Assembly: GCA_030425425.1 (NCBI GenBank)
Contig: JAUIAO010000021.1
Span: 1-64,000, forward strand
Direction of reading: 5' to 3'
DNA from: Bacteroidia bacterium
GTDB lineage: Bacteria > Bacteroidota > Bacteroidia > Cytophagales > Cyclobacteriaceae
DNA length: 64,000 bases
The stretch's first letter is position 1, and each line of letters starts with the position of its first letter. Below the pieces are notes generated by a model, which searched no databases, was not told where the DNA came from, and saw nothing but the letters and a program-made list of their open reading frames with translations. Shown here in pieces: positions 52,981 to 61,639 of the stretch. A program made the position numbers and the translations under genes.

Positions 52981-53547
52981 ATGGAAAATAGCGAAAAAAC
53001 AAAGAAGGCGCTCATAGATAGCGCGGTAATCGTTGGTACTTCGACCTTGGGTCTTATGGGTGCTAACGCAGCGGAAAATAACCTTGATGGTTATATCGGT
53101 CCCGGTGTTGCTACCGGAGCGGGAGTTCTAACCTTGGCATTTGCTCCGAAATGGGCAAAACCTGCCGGAGGTGTACTCACAGCATACGGAGTATTCTCAG
53201 GTATCAAAAAGTTGGTATTCAAACCTAATAAGAGAAGAACTGGCCTATTGGCAGAGGTAGAAGAAATTCTTCCTGGTTACATGTTGCCAGCGGAGCAAGC
53301 GCCTACCACTCAAGTGGCTACAACAGTGGATAACCCGAATAACACTTTGAGAGATAAAATCCAGAGTGGCATTCAGAGGGTGAAACTGTCCCTCGGCATG
53401 AAAGGTCTGGAAGAAGGTGGAGATATGAGAGCAGCTCTGGCAGGTGCTTCTATCAATGGTCTTGATGAGGCTTTAACAGGTCAGCAGGATGTTGAAATAG
53501 CTCAGGCATTGGCCGGTAAGCAGTTCGACTTTGCAGAGGTATTGTAA
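52981..53547 (+). CDS. Late membrane protein with repeated short motif
   Basis: The 188-residue protein has two hydrophobic stretches (about 12-28 and 42-60) rich in Gly/Ala. A Pro/Thr linker and a C-terminal region carrying MKGLE (140-144) and INGLD (158-162) follow. The motifs match those in the preceding protein. ATG 52981 is chosen over an upstream in-frame TTG at 52972. Likely an integral part of the particle or envelope complex. Confidence 0.6.
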   Translation: MENSEKTKKALIDSAVIVGTSTLGLMGANAAENNLDGYIGPGVATGAGVLTLAFAPKWAKPAGGVLTAYGVFSGIKKLVFKPNKRRTGLLAEVEEILPGYMLPAEQAPTTQVATTVDNPNNTLRDKIQSGIQRVKLSLGMKGLEEGGDMRAALAGASINGLDEALTGQQDVEIAQALAGKQFDFAEVL

Positions 53548-53613
53548 GTGATAAAAACATCGACAGCAGCAACAAGATGTAAAAAACAGAATCACTATTA
53601 AAAATTCAATAAG

Positions 53614-54243
53614 ATGAAATCAATGATTATTCACGGTGAAAACCGAGCGATTGAATTCCTTCAATCAGCAAAAAATATTTCAAGACTTGCGGGCGAAACG
53701 AAGGAAAAAATCAAATCAGGAGCTATGAAATTAGTGCCTGGTAGATTGTATGTAAGGAAAGATCTTACTAATGCCTCTGGTACTCAGGATCTAGTCATAA
53801 GTGGCGAAACCAAAGACCAAGGATTGAGAAACTTTGACAATGCGAAATTGCCAAGTGACAATCCGTTCATCATTGCAGCGATCAAAGTTGCTGGGATTGA
53901 AACAGCCGAGGCAAACCCTGCCAATGTTGTGGATTACACGTCTGTAAGAAAGAATCTTCCAGCAGGTTTGGTGAATTCCAAACTGGAAATCTTTCAGGAC
54001 GGTGGCAAAATCCTCGAATTGGAGGTTGTAGAGGCTACTACCAACAGTGTAACTGCCAGCGTAGTAGGGTCTGATGATGTTCGTCAGTTGGAGCAAATGG
54101 CTTTGTTGGTTGACAACAGAGAGTTTGAATGGAAAATCACTACTCCAAAAGGAGTTGCGATATCCCCTGCCAATGGAGCTAACAAGCTTCATGTAGAAGT
54201 GATGCTTCTTGGATGGGAGATCAGAAAAGATACAGCGGTATAA
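53614..54243 (+). CDS. Candidate major capsid or major structural protein
   Basis: The 209-residue soluble, beta-rich protein has strands such as MKLVPGRLYVRKDL, AALLVDN-like segments and EWKITTPKGVAI toward the end. It has no membrane span or signal peptide. It is isolated in an otherwise gapless operon (66 bases before, 101 bases after) and is followed by a strong hairpin. A highly expressed gene read-through-limited by an attenuator often looks like this, as capsid genes do. No fold is recognisable by eye; a jelly roll is possible. Confidence 0.5.
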   Translation: MKSMIIHGENRAIEFLQSAKNISRLAGETKEKIKSGAMKLVPGRLYVRKDLTNASGTQDLVISGETKDQGLRNFDNAKLPSDNPFIIAAIKVAGIETAEANPANVVDYTSVRKNLPAGLVNSKLEIFQDGGKILELEVVEATTNSVTASVVGSDDVRQLEQMALLVDNREFEWKITTPKGVAISPANGANKLHVEVMLLGWEIRKDTAV

Positions 54244-54294
54244 AAGCCTTGTTGCTGGGAGAGAGTTTTCTTACATAGCTGTTTGAGAACGATG

Positions 54295-54330
54295 AGTCCC
54301 GTGCAAGTCACGGGACTATTTTCAATTTTT
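54295..54330 (+). terminator. Terminator/attenuator after the candidate capsid gene
   Basis: AGTCCCGTG (54295-54303) and CACGGGACT (54309-54317) pair perfectly around a five-base loop. An interrupted T-run (ATTTTCAATTTTT) follows. It probably lets only part of transcription into the downstream late genes. Confidence 0.75.
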
Positions 54331-54344
54331 AATTAAGAATTCAA

Positions 54345-54701
54345 ATGAAAAGATATCAGTCTTTTACACGCACATTGGCAATTGGCTCGAATGGGTTGGA
54401 CAATGGAGGTTCGCTAGACGTTGATAATTCATATAAAACCATTACGGGAGTTTCTATCAAAGTAATTTCTAAAGGTGGTTTAGATGAGTTTGACATTGGC
54501 TTGCAAGACAATGACAAAACCTATTTGAACACGTCAGATTCTGAATTGGCGATGGCAGATGTTTCTGTTCCTCCAAATCACAAGTTTCTGAATGTGGATA
54601 TTCCACTTAGTTCTGGACAAGGTTTGAAACTACCTATTAATACTCCAGCTATAACTACAGCGGAATTGAAAGTAAAAGTAACCTTCAGATTAGAGCGATA
54701 A
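54345..54701 (+). CDS. Late beta-rich protein
   Basis: The 118-residue beta-rich protein has GSLDVDNSYKTITGVSIKVI, FDIGLQDNDKTYLN and LKVKVTFRLER at the end. No signal or membrane segment. It resembles small jelly-roll or beta-sandwich capsid/decoration proteins in general character only. It lies one base before the next gene. Confidence 0.5.
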   Translation: MKRYQSFTRTLAIGSNGLDNGGSLDVDNSYKTITGVSIKVISKGGLDEFDIGLQDNDKTYLNTSDSELAMADVSVPPNHKFLNVDIPLSSGQGLKLPINTPAITTAELKVKVTFRLER

Positions 54702-54702
54702 A

Positions 54703-55200
54703 ATGTCTGAATACCTGATTAAGAATTTTCGGAAAGTCATTACACCTATTAAGGTGAGCGTTGGGAGTGGTAAAATAGAAAAAGTCATCATTGATGATGC
54801 TATTTCTATTTCAGTAGAAAACCTCAATCCTTCGGATAATGATTCTATAGGCTATGTAGAGTTTACAGCAGACAGAAGTTTTGCTTTGCCTGTAGTCAAA
54901 ACAGGAGCTAGCCGGACATTCTATTCGTCAGATAGTATTCCATTTGCTCACAAAGAATTGTGGGTACACTTCGCAGATGAAGATGGTAATCCTGCCAGTG
55001 GCACGATGCTCATCCTTATCTACAAGCTAGTAAAGATCACCGATGTACCAGCTCCACAGGTAACTCTGGAGATCGAAAATCCTGAGCAAGTAGATGATAT
55101 GGAAATCATCATTGATGACCCAAACAATCAACACGCAGGAGACAGGCTTGAAGTACAGAGAGATCAAGAGCCAACGGAAAAATACTACTTGGATAACTAA
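54703..55200 (+). CDS. Late beta-rich protein
   Basis: The 165-residue protein has a beta-sandwich-like core (SVGSGKIEKVIIDDAISISV, YVEFTADRSFALPV, LWVHFADEDGNPASGTMLIL) and an acidic, Pro-rich tail. No signal peptide. Together with its neighbours it may form minor capsid or spike-base parts. The stop overlaps the next start by one base. Confidence 0.5.
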   Translation: MSEYLIKNFRKVITPIKVSVGSGKIEKVIIDDAISISVENLNPSDNDSIGYVEFTADRSFALPVVKTGASRTFYSSDSIPFAHKELWVHFADEDGNPASGTMLILIYKLVKITDVPAPQVTLEIENPEQVDDMEIIIDDPNNQHAGDRLEVQRDQEPTEKYYLDN

Positions 55201-55484
55201 TGTCAGGAGGGCAGCAATACATACCAGGAACCGATGATCTGAAGCTTACTAGGACAAATGAAGATTTGACCATTAAGGCTAAAGGAGCATATGTGTTCAA
55301 CGGGAACGCATTGAAAACCTTCACATTCGAAGATGGCATCAATGAAATTGTCATCTTCAATGAAGGTACTGCAAAATTAAATATAGCAGGGAATGTAGAT
55401 CCAAATTTTGCAGGGTTCATATTTCCGGGCACACCATCGATGACATTTCGATGGAACAAAGAAGCAAACAATTACATATTCTAA
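55200..55484 (+). CDS. Late beta-rich protein
   Basis: The 94-residue protein has AKGAYVFNGNALKTFTFEDG, INEIVIFNEGTAKLNIAG and FPGTPSMTFRWNKEANNYIF, all predicted strands. It resembles a small decoration or tail-tip-like protein of Bacteroidota phages. Stop-start coupled to the next gene. Confidence 0.5.
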   Translation: MSGGQQYIPGTDDLKLTRTNEDLTIKAKGAYVFNGNALKTFTFEDGINEIVIFNEGTAKLNIAGNVDPNFAGFIFPGTPSMTFRWNKEANNYIF

Positions 55485-55807
55485 TGAAAACATTAATCTC
55501 ACTATCAATCACTCTATTGCTTGCACTAGCTGTAAGCACAGAGGTGGAAGCACAGACACAGCCAGACACAGAGTTGAATTTTATCAACATTGAAGTCATG
55601 GATTCGATTCATGTTGACACGGTAGTCACCAACAATCCACAATTACACTTCCACAAATCATTCACATTCGATGGGAAGAAATACCCAACACAGGATAGGA
55701 TCTATCTCACAGATTCGGCATCCGTACGGAGCTATTGTGAACCGTACAGAGAGTCTATTTTATTGACCATACGGTATTTGGAAGGAATATTGACAGAGCA
55801 ACAATAA
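55484..55807 (+). CDS. Sec-exported small protein in late operon
   Basis: The 107-residue protein has a clear Sec signal peptide (about 1-24, ITLLLALAVSTEVEAQ). The mature part is about 83 residues and acidic with one Cys. ATG 55484 overlaps the previous stop, whereas a longer frame from 55451 would place the signal peptide inside. The first of three successive exported proteins, unusual for virion parts. Confidence 0.6.
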   Translation: MKTLISLSITLLLALAVSTEVEAQTQPDTELNFINIEVMDSIHVDTVVTNNPQLHFHKSFTFDGKKYPTQDRIYLTDSASVRSYCEPYRESILLTIRYLEGILTEQQ

Positions 55808-55811
55808 TACT

Positions 55812-56747
55812 ATGAAAAAGACTTTTGCAATCATATTCGGGATTATACTGGCACTGACCATTTTGGCACAGCCGTTAGTAGCTCAGACTGGTAACTTCTC
55901 AACGCTGAGAGTTTACAACCTTCATGGGTACATCAAGGCCAAGAATGATACTTTGGCAGTAGCATTTGACAAAATCCCGGCTGAAGATATAGAGGGTATA
56001 AGTGCAGCCTATACTGGTCAGTCACCTACAACCTTAACTATAGGTGGATTGAGTGCCGGAACTGACATTGCGGATAGTTCTTTTTCCTATATTTTAGAAA
56101 AAATACTCACGCCGTATCAACCTCCTTCATTTTCAGGGTTTACCATTACCGGTCAGAGTAGCACATTAGAAGTGGGTTCTACAGTAAGCGGTACTAAAGA
56201 CTTTGCATTCTCTTTTACTAACTCAGGCAATGTACAGGCCAATACTTTAGATATCTATGATGTCACCGGAGCTTCATATCTAATTACAGATGGATCTATC
56301 ACGTCTCCAGTTTCGGCAGATGTAGGTACGATAACCAAAACCACTGCAACGAGTCATAGTTGGCGTGGATATGCGGAAAACACGGAATCCACACAATTTC
56401 AATCAAGTAATTACACTATAAACTGGCGTTGGCGCAGATATCACGGGTTTAGCAATGTACGAGCAGTCAACAATGCACAGGTATTGGCACTTTCCGGATC
56501 TGAGCTGAGTACTAGCAAATCATACAGCACTACTACTGGTTCACCTACGGGCGATCAGTACTTTGTGTACGCATACCCTACATCATTTGGTACGCTATCA
56601 TCTATTACGGTGAATGGCTTTCCAAGTATTGATGCATTTACACGGTTCACCTTATCAGTGACCAATACCAATGGAGTATCTACAGACTACTATGTCTACT
56701 ACTCCAACAACACATTTAACTCATCAGCAGAAATAACTTATAACTAA
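55812..56747 (+). CDS. Sec-exported beta-sandwich/tail-spike-like protein
   Basis: The 311-residue protein has a signal peptide (about 1-25, LTILAQPLVAQ). An N-terminal part (about 26-100) ends in a PPSFSGFTITGQSSTLEVGS block. This type begins a repeated Ig-like/spike module known from Bacteroidota phage tail and adhesin proteins (SGTKDFAFSFTNSGNV, SWRGYAENT, NWRWRRYHGFS). Presumably exposed on the outside and receptor-binding. Its neighbour at 56749 is exported too. Confidence 0.65.
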   Translation: MKKTFAIIFGIILALTILAQPLVAQTGNFSTLRVYNLHGYIKAKNDTLAVAFDKIPAEDIEGISAAYTGQSPTTLTIGGLSAGTDIADSSFSYILEKILTPYQPPSFSGFTITGQSSTLEVGSTVSGTKDFAFSFTNSGNVQANTLDIYDVTGASYLITDGSITSPVSADVGTITKTTATSHSWRGYAENTESTQFQSSNYTINWRWRRYHGFSNVRAVNNAQVLALSGSELSTSKSYSTTTGSPTGDQYFVYAYPTSFGTLSSITVNGFPSIDAFTRFTLSVTNTNGVSTDYYVYYSNNTFNSSAEITYN

Positions 56748-56748
56748 G

Positions 56749-58974
56749 ATGAAAAGACTCATAATCCTTTTTGCATATTTAGTTTTCTTAGCCTGTCCTG
56801 AGCTTGTCGAAGGACAGGTAAAGATTGGTTCGGATGGATCAGTACAGCCTACTGGTAATTTCTCAGCTATGCATGGTGAGTACGTAGATGGAGTACTACT
56901 GACAAAAGATACTTCAGACATTCCTGGTTATCAACTGGTGACCGATAGTACATATACTATTGTAGATGGATCTGTCTATAAATGGAATGGGAGCAATTGG
57001 GAGCTTAACAGCTTTGCCGACAGTTCATTTGTGTCTATTCAGGTTGACACAATAAAACCATTCAATAACAGTGACTATGTATATCTACATAATGGGGCTT
57101 TGGCAGATGAAGATTATACTCCAGTAGCTTATGGTGCTGGAAATATCCTATTGACGAAATCAATGAGATCAATAGATGGATCTGGTGTAACAGACATTGG
57201 TTCATCTGCTAATTATTATGATGATGTTTATGCTGATAATTTTTATGCAGTAACTGGGGGCTATAAAATCAGCTTATCTGGAAATGGTAATTCAGATTCT
57301 TACTTCAATGGAGGTGAACTAAAGCTGAAAAATTTCAATATAAGAGAACAAAATACATTTTATAGTGATCCCACAAGAATAGGTGCTACCATACAGATGG
57401 AGCATACCAATAGTGGCACATCCGGTTTGGAGATATTAAGTTGTGGGTCTCTTGGTGGTTTATATCGACCAACATTGAACTTAGTTTCTGGAATGGGTTA
57501 TGCACAGTCCATGACCGCATCAACAGTTGATCTGATTAAAATCTACAATGCGACAACACACAAATCAGGCTTTGATTCAGCAGGAATTTATTATGTGCAA
57601 GATCAATATAAAATGCCACATGATGATGGATCAGGTGGTCAGGTATTAACAACCGATGGACTAGGCGGTCTTACTTTTGAAAACAGGGTAAACAATCTTG
57701 AAGATGATGGAGTAAATGTGGTCAATTCGGCTAGTGGAACAGGACGATTTCAGTGGGATGAAGTAATAGTAAACGCCGACTCAATAAGTTCTAATTCAAA
57801 CCTTAAATTAGGGTCAGGCGATTCATATATCAATCTAAACAGCAATGGTGAAGTTGATATAGTTGGTGGAAGAATCGGATATCACTTGAATATTTTTAAT
57901 ACTGGAAATGAAGGGGTAAATGTTGATGGTACAATATTCCAAAATGGCATTATAAAAGGAGCGGCAGTTCCCTATATAGATTGGCGACCAAAGGATTTTA
58001 GCTACAAAAGTTTAGGAGTAAGTAATATTGCAGGTAGATGGAGGGATTTGCATCTTATTGGAGATATCTCATATTCAGCTACTTCAGCCAATACCATAAC
58101 AGTATTGCAACTTGATGACAATTCAGGCAATTATACCTATGTGGTGCCTGCAAAAAATCAGAATGATACTATAGCGTTCCTTTCCGATCTTGATGGTTTA
58201 GGTGGCGGTTTATCGAATTTGGAAGATAATTCTAATAATGTAGTCAACTCAGCCACAGGGACAGGGTATTTCAATTGGGATTATATAACGCTGGATAATT
58301 ACAATCTGGATATATCTCATTCGGGTGGCATAAGTACTATCAGAATTGACAACACGGGGATTAGAAACACACTACTGGATAATGTAATAGTATATGATAA
58401 TTTAATTCCTCAATCTAGCGGCTCAAATAGTTTGGGTATTAATTCTGTAAGATGGGGTAAAATATATGTGGATAAAATTCACACTGATACAGTAAATATA
58501 AATGACTACACCCTACCAACCTCAGACGGCACATCCGGTCAGGTAATGACTACTGATGGTTCTGGGAATTTGAGTTTTAGTAATGTTTATGAGTCTGGCA
58601 CATTCACACCAACATTCGTTAGTGAAGGAGGTGCATTATCCTCTTCATCAAGCATTTACACCTTAGTTGGTAATTTATTGACCATCAACATAACCGCTTC
58701 ATTTAGTGCCAATGCAGTTGGTCAACCTTTGCAAATCACATTACCATTTACAGTTGAAACACAATCTCCAACAGGAGCGGTCGGAATAATGGCATTTAGG
58801 GATGGTGGAGTGACTACAGATCAAAGTATGCTCACTGCATGGGTTTTAACCACAGGTACACAGTCACTTATCAGAGTAGATGAAACTGATGGTACAGATA
58901 TTTTATACTCTGGACTAGGAGGAGAAACAGTATCATTTTCAGGCACATTTAGATGTGCTGATTGTACACCATAA
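56749..58974 (+). CDS. Exported fibre/adhesin-like protein
   Basis: The 741-residue protein has an N-terminal hydrophobic leader (MKRLIILFAYLVFLA). It is followed directly by CPELVEGQ, residues encoded by an inserted REP palindrome (56792-56818). The rest is Gly/Asn/Ser-rich, beta-rich fibre sequence with repeats such as DGSGGQVLTTDGLGGLTFEN and TSGQVMTTDGSGNLSFSN. These are typical of Bacteroidota phage tail fibres and adhesins. The Cys at the leader end may serve as a lipobox. Likely the host-binding protein. Confidence 0.7.
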   Translation: MKRLIILFAYLVFLACPELVEGQVKIGSDGSVQPTGNFSAMHGEYVDGVLLTKDTSDIPGYQLVTDSTYTIVDGSVYKWNGSNWELNSFADSSFVSIQVDTIKPFNNSDYVYLHNGALADEDYTPVAYGAGNILLTKSMRSIDGSGVTDIGSSANYYDDVYADNFYAVTGGYKISLSGNGNSDSYFNGGELKLKNFNIREQNTFYSDPTRIGATIQMEHTNSGTSGLEILSCGSLGGLYRPTLNLVSGMGYAQSMTASTVDLIKIYNATTHKSGFDSAGIYYVQDQYKMPHDDGSGGQVLTTDGLGGLTFENRVNNLEDDGVNVVNSASGTGRFQWDEVIVNADSISSNSNLKLGSGDSYINLNSNGEVDIVGGRIGYHLNIFNTGNEGVNVDGTIFQNGIIKGAAVPYIDWRPKDFSYKSLGVSNIAGRWRDLHLIGDISYSATSANTITVLQLDDNSGNYTYVVPAKNQNDTIAFLSDLDGLGGGLSNLEDNSNNVVNSATGTGYFNWDYITLDNYNLDISHSGGISTIRIDNTGIRNTLLDNVIVYDNLIPQSSGSNSLGINSVRWGKIYVDKIHTDTVNINDYTLPTSDGTSGQVMTTDGSGNLSFSNVYESGTFTPTFVSEGGALSSSSSIYTLVGNLLTINITASFSANAVGQPLQITLPFTVETQSPTGAVGIMAFRDGGVTTDQSMLTAWVLTTGTQSLIRVDETDGTDILYSGLGGETVSFSGTFRCADCTP
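56792..56818. repeat. REP palindrome inside the fibre gene
   Basis: CCTGTCC (56792-56798) and GGACAGG (56812-56818) flank TGAGCTTGTCGAA. This is the widespread bacterial REP-type palindrome, read in frame as CPELVEGQ. It falls exactly at the signal-peptide end of the protein at 56749. Confidence 0.75.
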
Positions 58975-58984
58975 AGGCTTGATT

Positions 58985-59821
58985 ATGCATTCTATAGACT
59001 ACATAATTTCACGGGTATATACTGAAGAGCAAAAGGACAGATTGCTTCATTTTGACATTTGGGCAGATGGTCACCAGACCAATCAGAAAACCGAAATGAC
59101 ATCTGAGGAACTTAAATCTATGCTCTCTCAGATAGATGCTGATGAGGTCAAAATCAGAATGTATTGGAAATATGGCAATCAACGCCCAAGATTCATGGAA
59201 GAAATGAATATCGAAAAATCTACCATGAATGGTGTTGAAACTCTGAAAGAACCTGTCTCAGAACCAAAAACAGCAACAACTACACATCAACAAAATTCAG
59301 GAAATATGAACAATGGACAAATGACCATGATGGATCCAAATAATCCGCTTTCCTGGATGCTTCAGGAAAAGACCGAACAGCTCAAAGAGTTTAAGGAAAA
59401 GTACCGCGAAGCAAAGGATAAAATTGAAACTCTTCGAAATAAGAAAGAAGAGCTTGAGAGAACCCTCATCCAGAAGGATCATGAGATAGAGAATCTTGCT
59501 GATGAGGTAGATGGAGGCAAAGGTTTGAATGGCGTTTTGAAAAATCCTGATGCTATTGAAAGTCTCGGTGGTATGGCAGAGAAAATCGCTATGGCCATCG
59601 CTGGGGCTAAATCAAATAGCAGTACCACACATAATAATGTAGTAGTACAGGATGTTGCTGATTGGGTAGAGGATATTTCAGCAGAAGATCAAGCTTACTT
59701 CCATCAACTACTCAAAATCATAGCCAGAGGACATCATGCCGACCCTACTTTCCTACAAATGATTTTAACACAATTTCAATCACAAGTTCAATCAAACATA
59801 GCACAAAATGGCACTAATTGA
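58985..59821 (+). CDS. Late coiled-coil protein
   Basis: The 278-residue protein has an N-terminal globular part (about 1-75), a Gln/Asn/Thr-rich linker and a long coiled coil (about 120-180, LQEKTEQLKEFKEKYREAK). A C-terminal helical domain (about 185-278) follows. No signal peptide. It may be a scaffold or internal particle protein. ATG 58985 is used; the frame is open from 58955 inside the previous gene. It overlaps the next gene by 14 bases. Confidence 0.6.
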   Translation: MHSIDYIISRVYTEEQKDRLLHFDIWADGHQTNQKTEMTSEELKSMLSQIDADEVKIRMYWKYGNQRPRFMEEMNIEKSTMNGVETLKEPVSEPKTATTTHQQNSGNMNNGQMTMMDPNNPLSWMLQEKTEQLKEFKEKYREAKDKIETLRNKKEELERTLIQKDHEIENLADEVDGGKGLNGVLKNPDAIESLGGMAEKIAMAIAGAKSNSSTTHNNVVVQDVADWVEDISAEDQAYFHQLLKIIARGHHADPTFLQMILTQFQSQVQSNIAQNGTN

Positions 59822-60005
59822 CAACTCACAACCGCATCAAGTTTCTGTACCTGTAATGGCTAATGATCTAAGTCAGGCACAAAAAAAAGCACAGCACCTA
59901 GCAACTCTCAGCAATCTAAGTGACAAGACTTTGAAGCTATTGGCAGAGAAGTCCACTAAGAAAGGAATTGAAGAAAAATTACAGAAGTTCAAAAATATGA
60001 TATAG
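59808..60005 (+). CDS. Small late helical protein
   Basis: The 65-residue protein has a disordered start followed by a basic helix (KAQHLATLSNLSDKTLKLLA, then KSTKKGIEEKLQKF). No domain recognised. It overlaps the upstream coiled-coil gene and is one base from the next. Confidence 0.5.
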   Translation: MALIDNSQPHQVSVPVMANDLSQAQKKAQHLATLSNLSDKTLKLLAEKSTKKGIEEKLQKFKNMI

Positions 60006-60006
60006 C

Positions 60007-60474
60007 ATGTTGCTAGTAACGAAAAAAGGTTTAGGGGAAATCACATGGGAGTCTCAGCCTGACTATGATGGTTGGGGTTGGGACACCTATTGGGGTTGCG
60101 AAGAGTGGATGGCTTGGCATAAGGAGCTGAAAAGAAAATACGGTTCTGAAAAAGCCAACTACCTCTGGAAGTCCGCTTGGGACAAACAAGGATCATTCGA
60201 TGCACCTCTCAACTCATGTCGTTACAACACAACATTTGTCAATTACTTCCTGAATGAAGGAATTGATATCAGAAGCTTCATAAGTGCGCTTTTCACCAAT
60301 AGCACGGAAACATTGGTGAATGCTACTGATGCTACCAAAGAGGCTACAAGTAGTATTTCCAGTATCGGAAAGCAACTCAAATGGATTCTACCTGTAGTTG
60401 CAACAGGAGCTGTGATAGTAGGGGGATTAATGTGGTATAATAAGGCTAAGAAAGTCTCTAAACTGATTGCATGA
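60007..60474 (+). CDS. Late protein with C-terminal membrane anchor
   Basis: The 155-residue protein has an N-terminal Trp-rich domain (YDGWGWDTYWGCEEWMAWHK and a second segment, YLWKSAWDKQGS). An amphipathic linker leads to a C-terminal transmembrane helix (about 123-143, WILPVVATGAVIVGGLMW) with a basic tail. This plan of domain, helix and Lys tail recurs across the operon. Overlaps the next gene by four bases. Confidence 0.6.
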   Translation: MLLVTKKGLGEITWESQPDYDGWGWDTYWGCEEWMAWHKELKRKYGSEKANYLWKSAWDKQGSFDAPLNSCRYNTTFVNYFLNEGIDIRSFISALFTNSTETLVNATDATKEATSSISSIGKQLKWILPVVATGAVIVGGLMWYNKAKKVSKLIA

Positions 60475-60881
60475 TGAAAGCTAAGGATATCATTGGACTT
60501 GGAGTATTGGCGATAGGAGCAGGTGGAGTCACTTATTGGTTGATGAACAGAAACAATTCAGAGGTAATTGATACCAGTGGATTGGATGTAGTTGACATCA
60601 AAAAAGACACTTTGATCATGTCTCCTAAGTGGCCACTGAGAGAAGGAAGCCAAGACAATGTGACGAGTGAGCGTGTGAAAGTACTCCAAGAGGAATTGAT
60701 CAAAAAAGGCGGGATTACTGCAATGCACATCAATACCACTGGTGGAGCTGATGGTAAGTGGGGCAAAGGAACTAGCAGAGCTGTGAAAGCAGCCGGATGG
60801 CCTATGGTCATAGATGAAGCAAAGTATAACAATTTGGTTTTGAAGATTTCAAACCGATTTGAACAATTAGACTGGAACTAA
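60471..60881 (+). CDS. Membrane-anchored peptidoglycan-binding-like protein
   Basis: The 136-residue protein has an N-terminal transmembrane helix (about 6-25, IIGLGVLAIGAGGVTYWL). A PG_binding_1-like domain follows (about 65-110), with RVKVLQEELIKKGG and GADGKWGKGTSRAVKAAG. This should tether a membrane complex to the cell wall. Next to two murein hydrolase genes; the stop overlaps the next start by one base. Confidence 0.65.
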   Translation: MMKAKDIIGLGVLAIGAGGVTYWLMNRNNSEVIDTSGLDVVDIKKDTLIMSPKWPLREGSQDNVTSERVKVLQEELIKKGGITAMHINTTGGADGKWGKGTSRAVKAAGWPMVIDEAKYNNLVLKISNRFEQLDWN

Positions 60882-61639
60882 TGGCGCGATACGCACTGGC
60901 ATACAATAAGATCAGACCGATACTCCACAACTATCAGGATTTTGGTAGAATGTGGGTTAGCAAAGGTGTATCCGGTTTGGATGCAGCGTTTGATCCGGCG
61001 TATGCGCTAGTGAGAAAGCATGAAGGATATTATCTAAACCATCCAGAGGACAAAGGCGGTGAAACCTACGCAGGAATTGCACGTGCATTTTATCCACTTT
61101 GGGAAGGTTGGGCGGTTTTGGATGCTTATAAAAAACAAGTTGGTGGATATCTAATGACTAACCAGATTGTTCCTGGTATGGAGCAACTGGTAAAGTCATT
61201 TTACGAAACCAAATGGCAACAAAGCAGAGCAGGTGAGATAGTGAGTCAGGATGTGGCCAACATCTTCTTTGACTTTTACATTCTCGCAGCTCGTGCAGTA
61301 GCCACTATGCAAGAAGTATTGAATGGTATGGGGCAGAACCTGAAAGTTGACAATGCGATCGGTGCAAAAACCATTGCAGCTATCAACTCTGTGAACGCAG
61401 GTAAGCTGTATCAAAGATATAAGGATGCGAGGATCAAATATCACAAGTCTCGAGTAGAGAGTGGTAAAGTGTCGGCGGTCTTTCTTCCTGGTTGGATCAA
61501 GCGTACCATGCAGTTTCCCGATATCTGGTCACCATTACCAATTGCAGGTTTAGCAATAGGAACTACAGCAGCCGTGTTTGCTTTCTATCCACCTGCTAAT
61601 AAATGGATTAAGAAACAATATAAAACCTTAGTAGCATGA
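60881..61639 (+). CDS. GH108 lysozyme with membrane helix
   Basis: The 252-residue protein is a glycosyl hydrolase family 108 enzyme. The catalytic Glu is E48 in VRKHEGYYLNHPEDKGGETY. A PG_binding_3 domain follows (about 128-190), with NIFFDFYILAARAVATMQEV and KVDNAIGAKTIAAINSVN. A C-terminal transmembrane helix (about 216-236) and basic end follow. GH108 enzymes cleave peptidoglycan glycan strands. The membrane anchor suggests a particle- or envelope-bound lysozyme and not a free endolysin. Confidence 0.85.
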   Translation: MARYALAYNKIRPILHNYQDFGRMWVSKGVSGLDAAFDPAYALVRKHEGYYLNHPEDKGGETYAGIARAFYPLWEGWAVLDAYKKQVGGYLMTNQIVPGMEQLVKSFYETKWQQSRAGEIVSQDVANIFFDFYILAARAVATMQEVLNGMGQNLKVDNAIGAKTIAAINSVNAGKLYQRYKDARIKYHKSRVESGKVSAVFLPGWIKRTMQFPDIWSPLPIAGLAIGTTAAVFAFYPPANKWIKKQYKTLVA

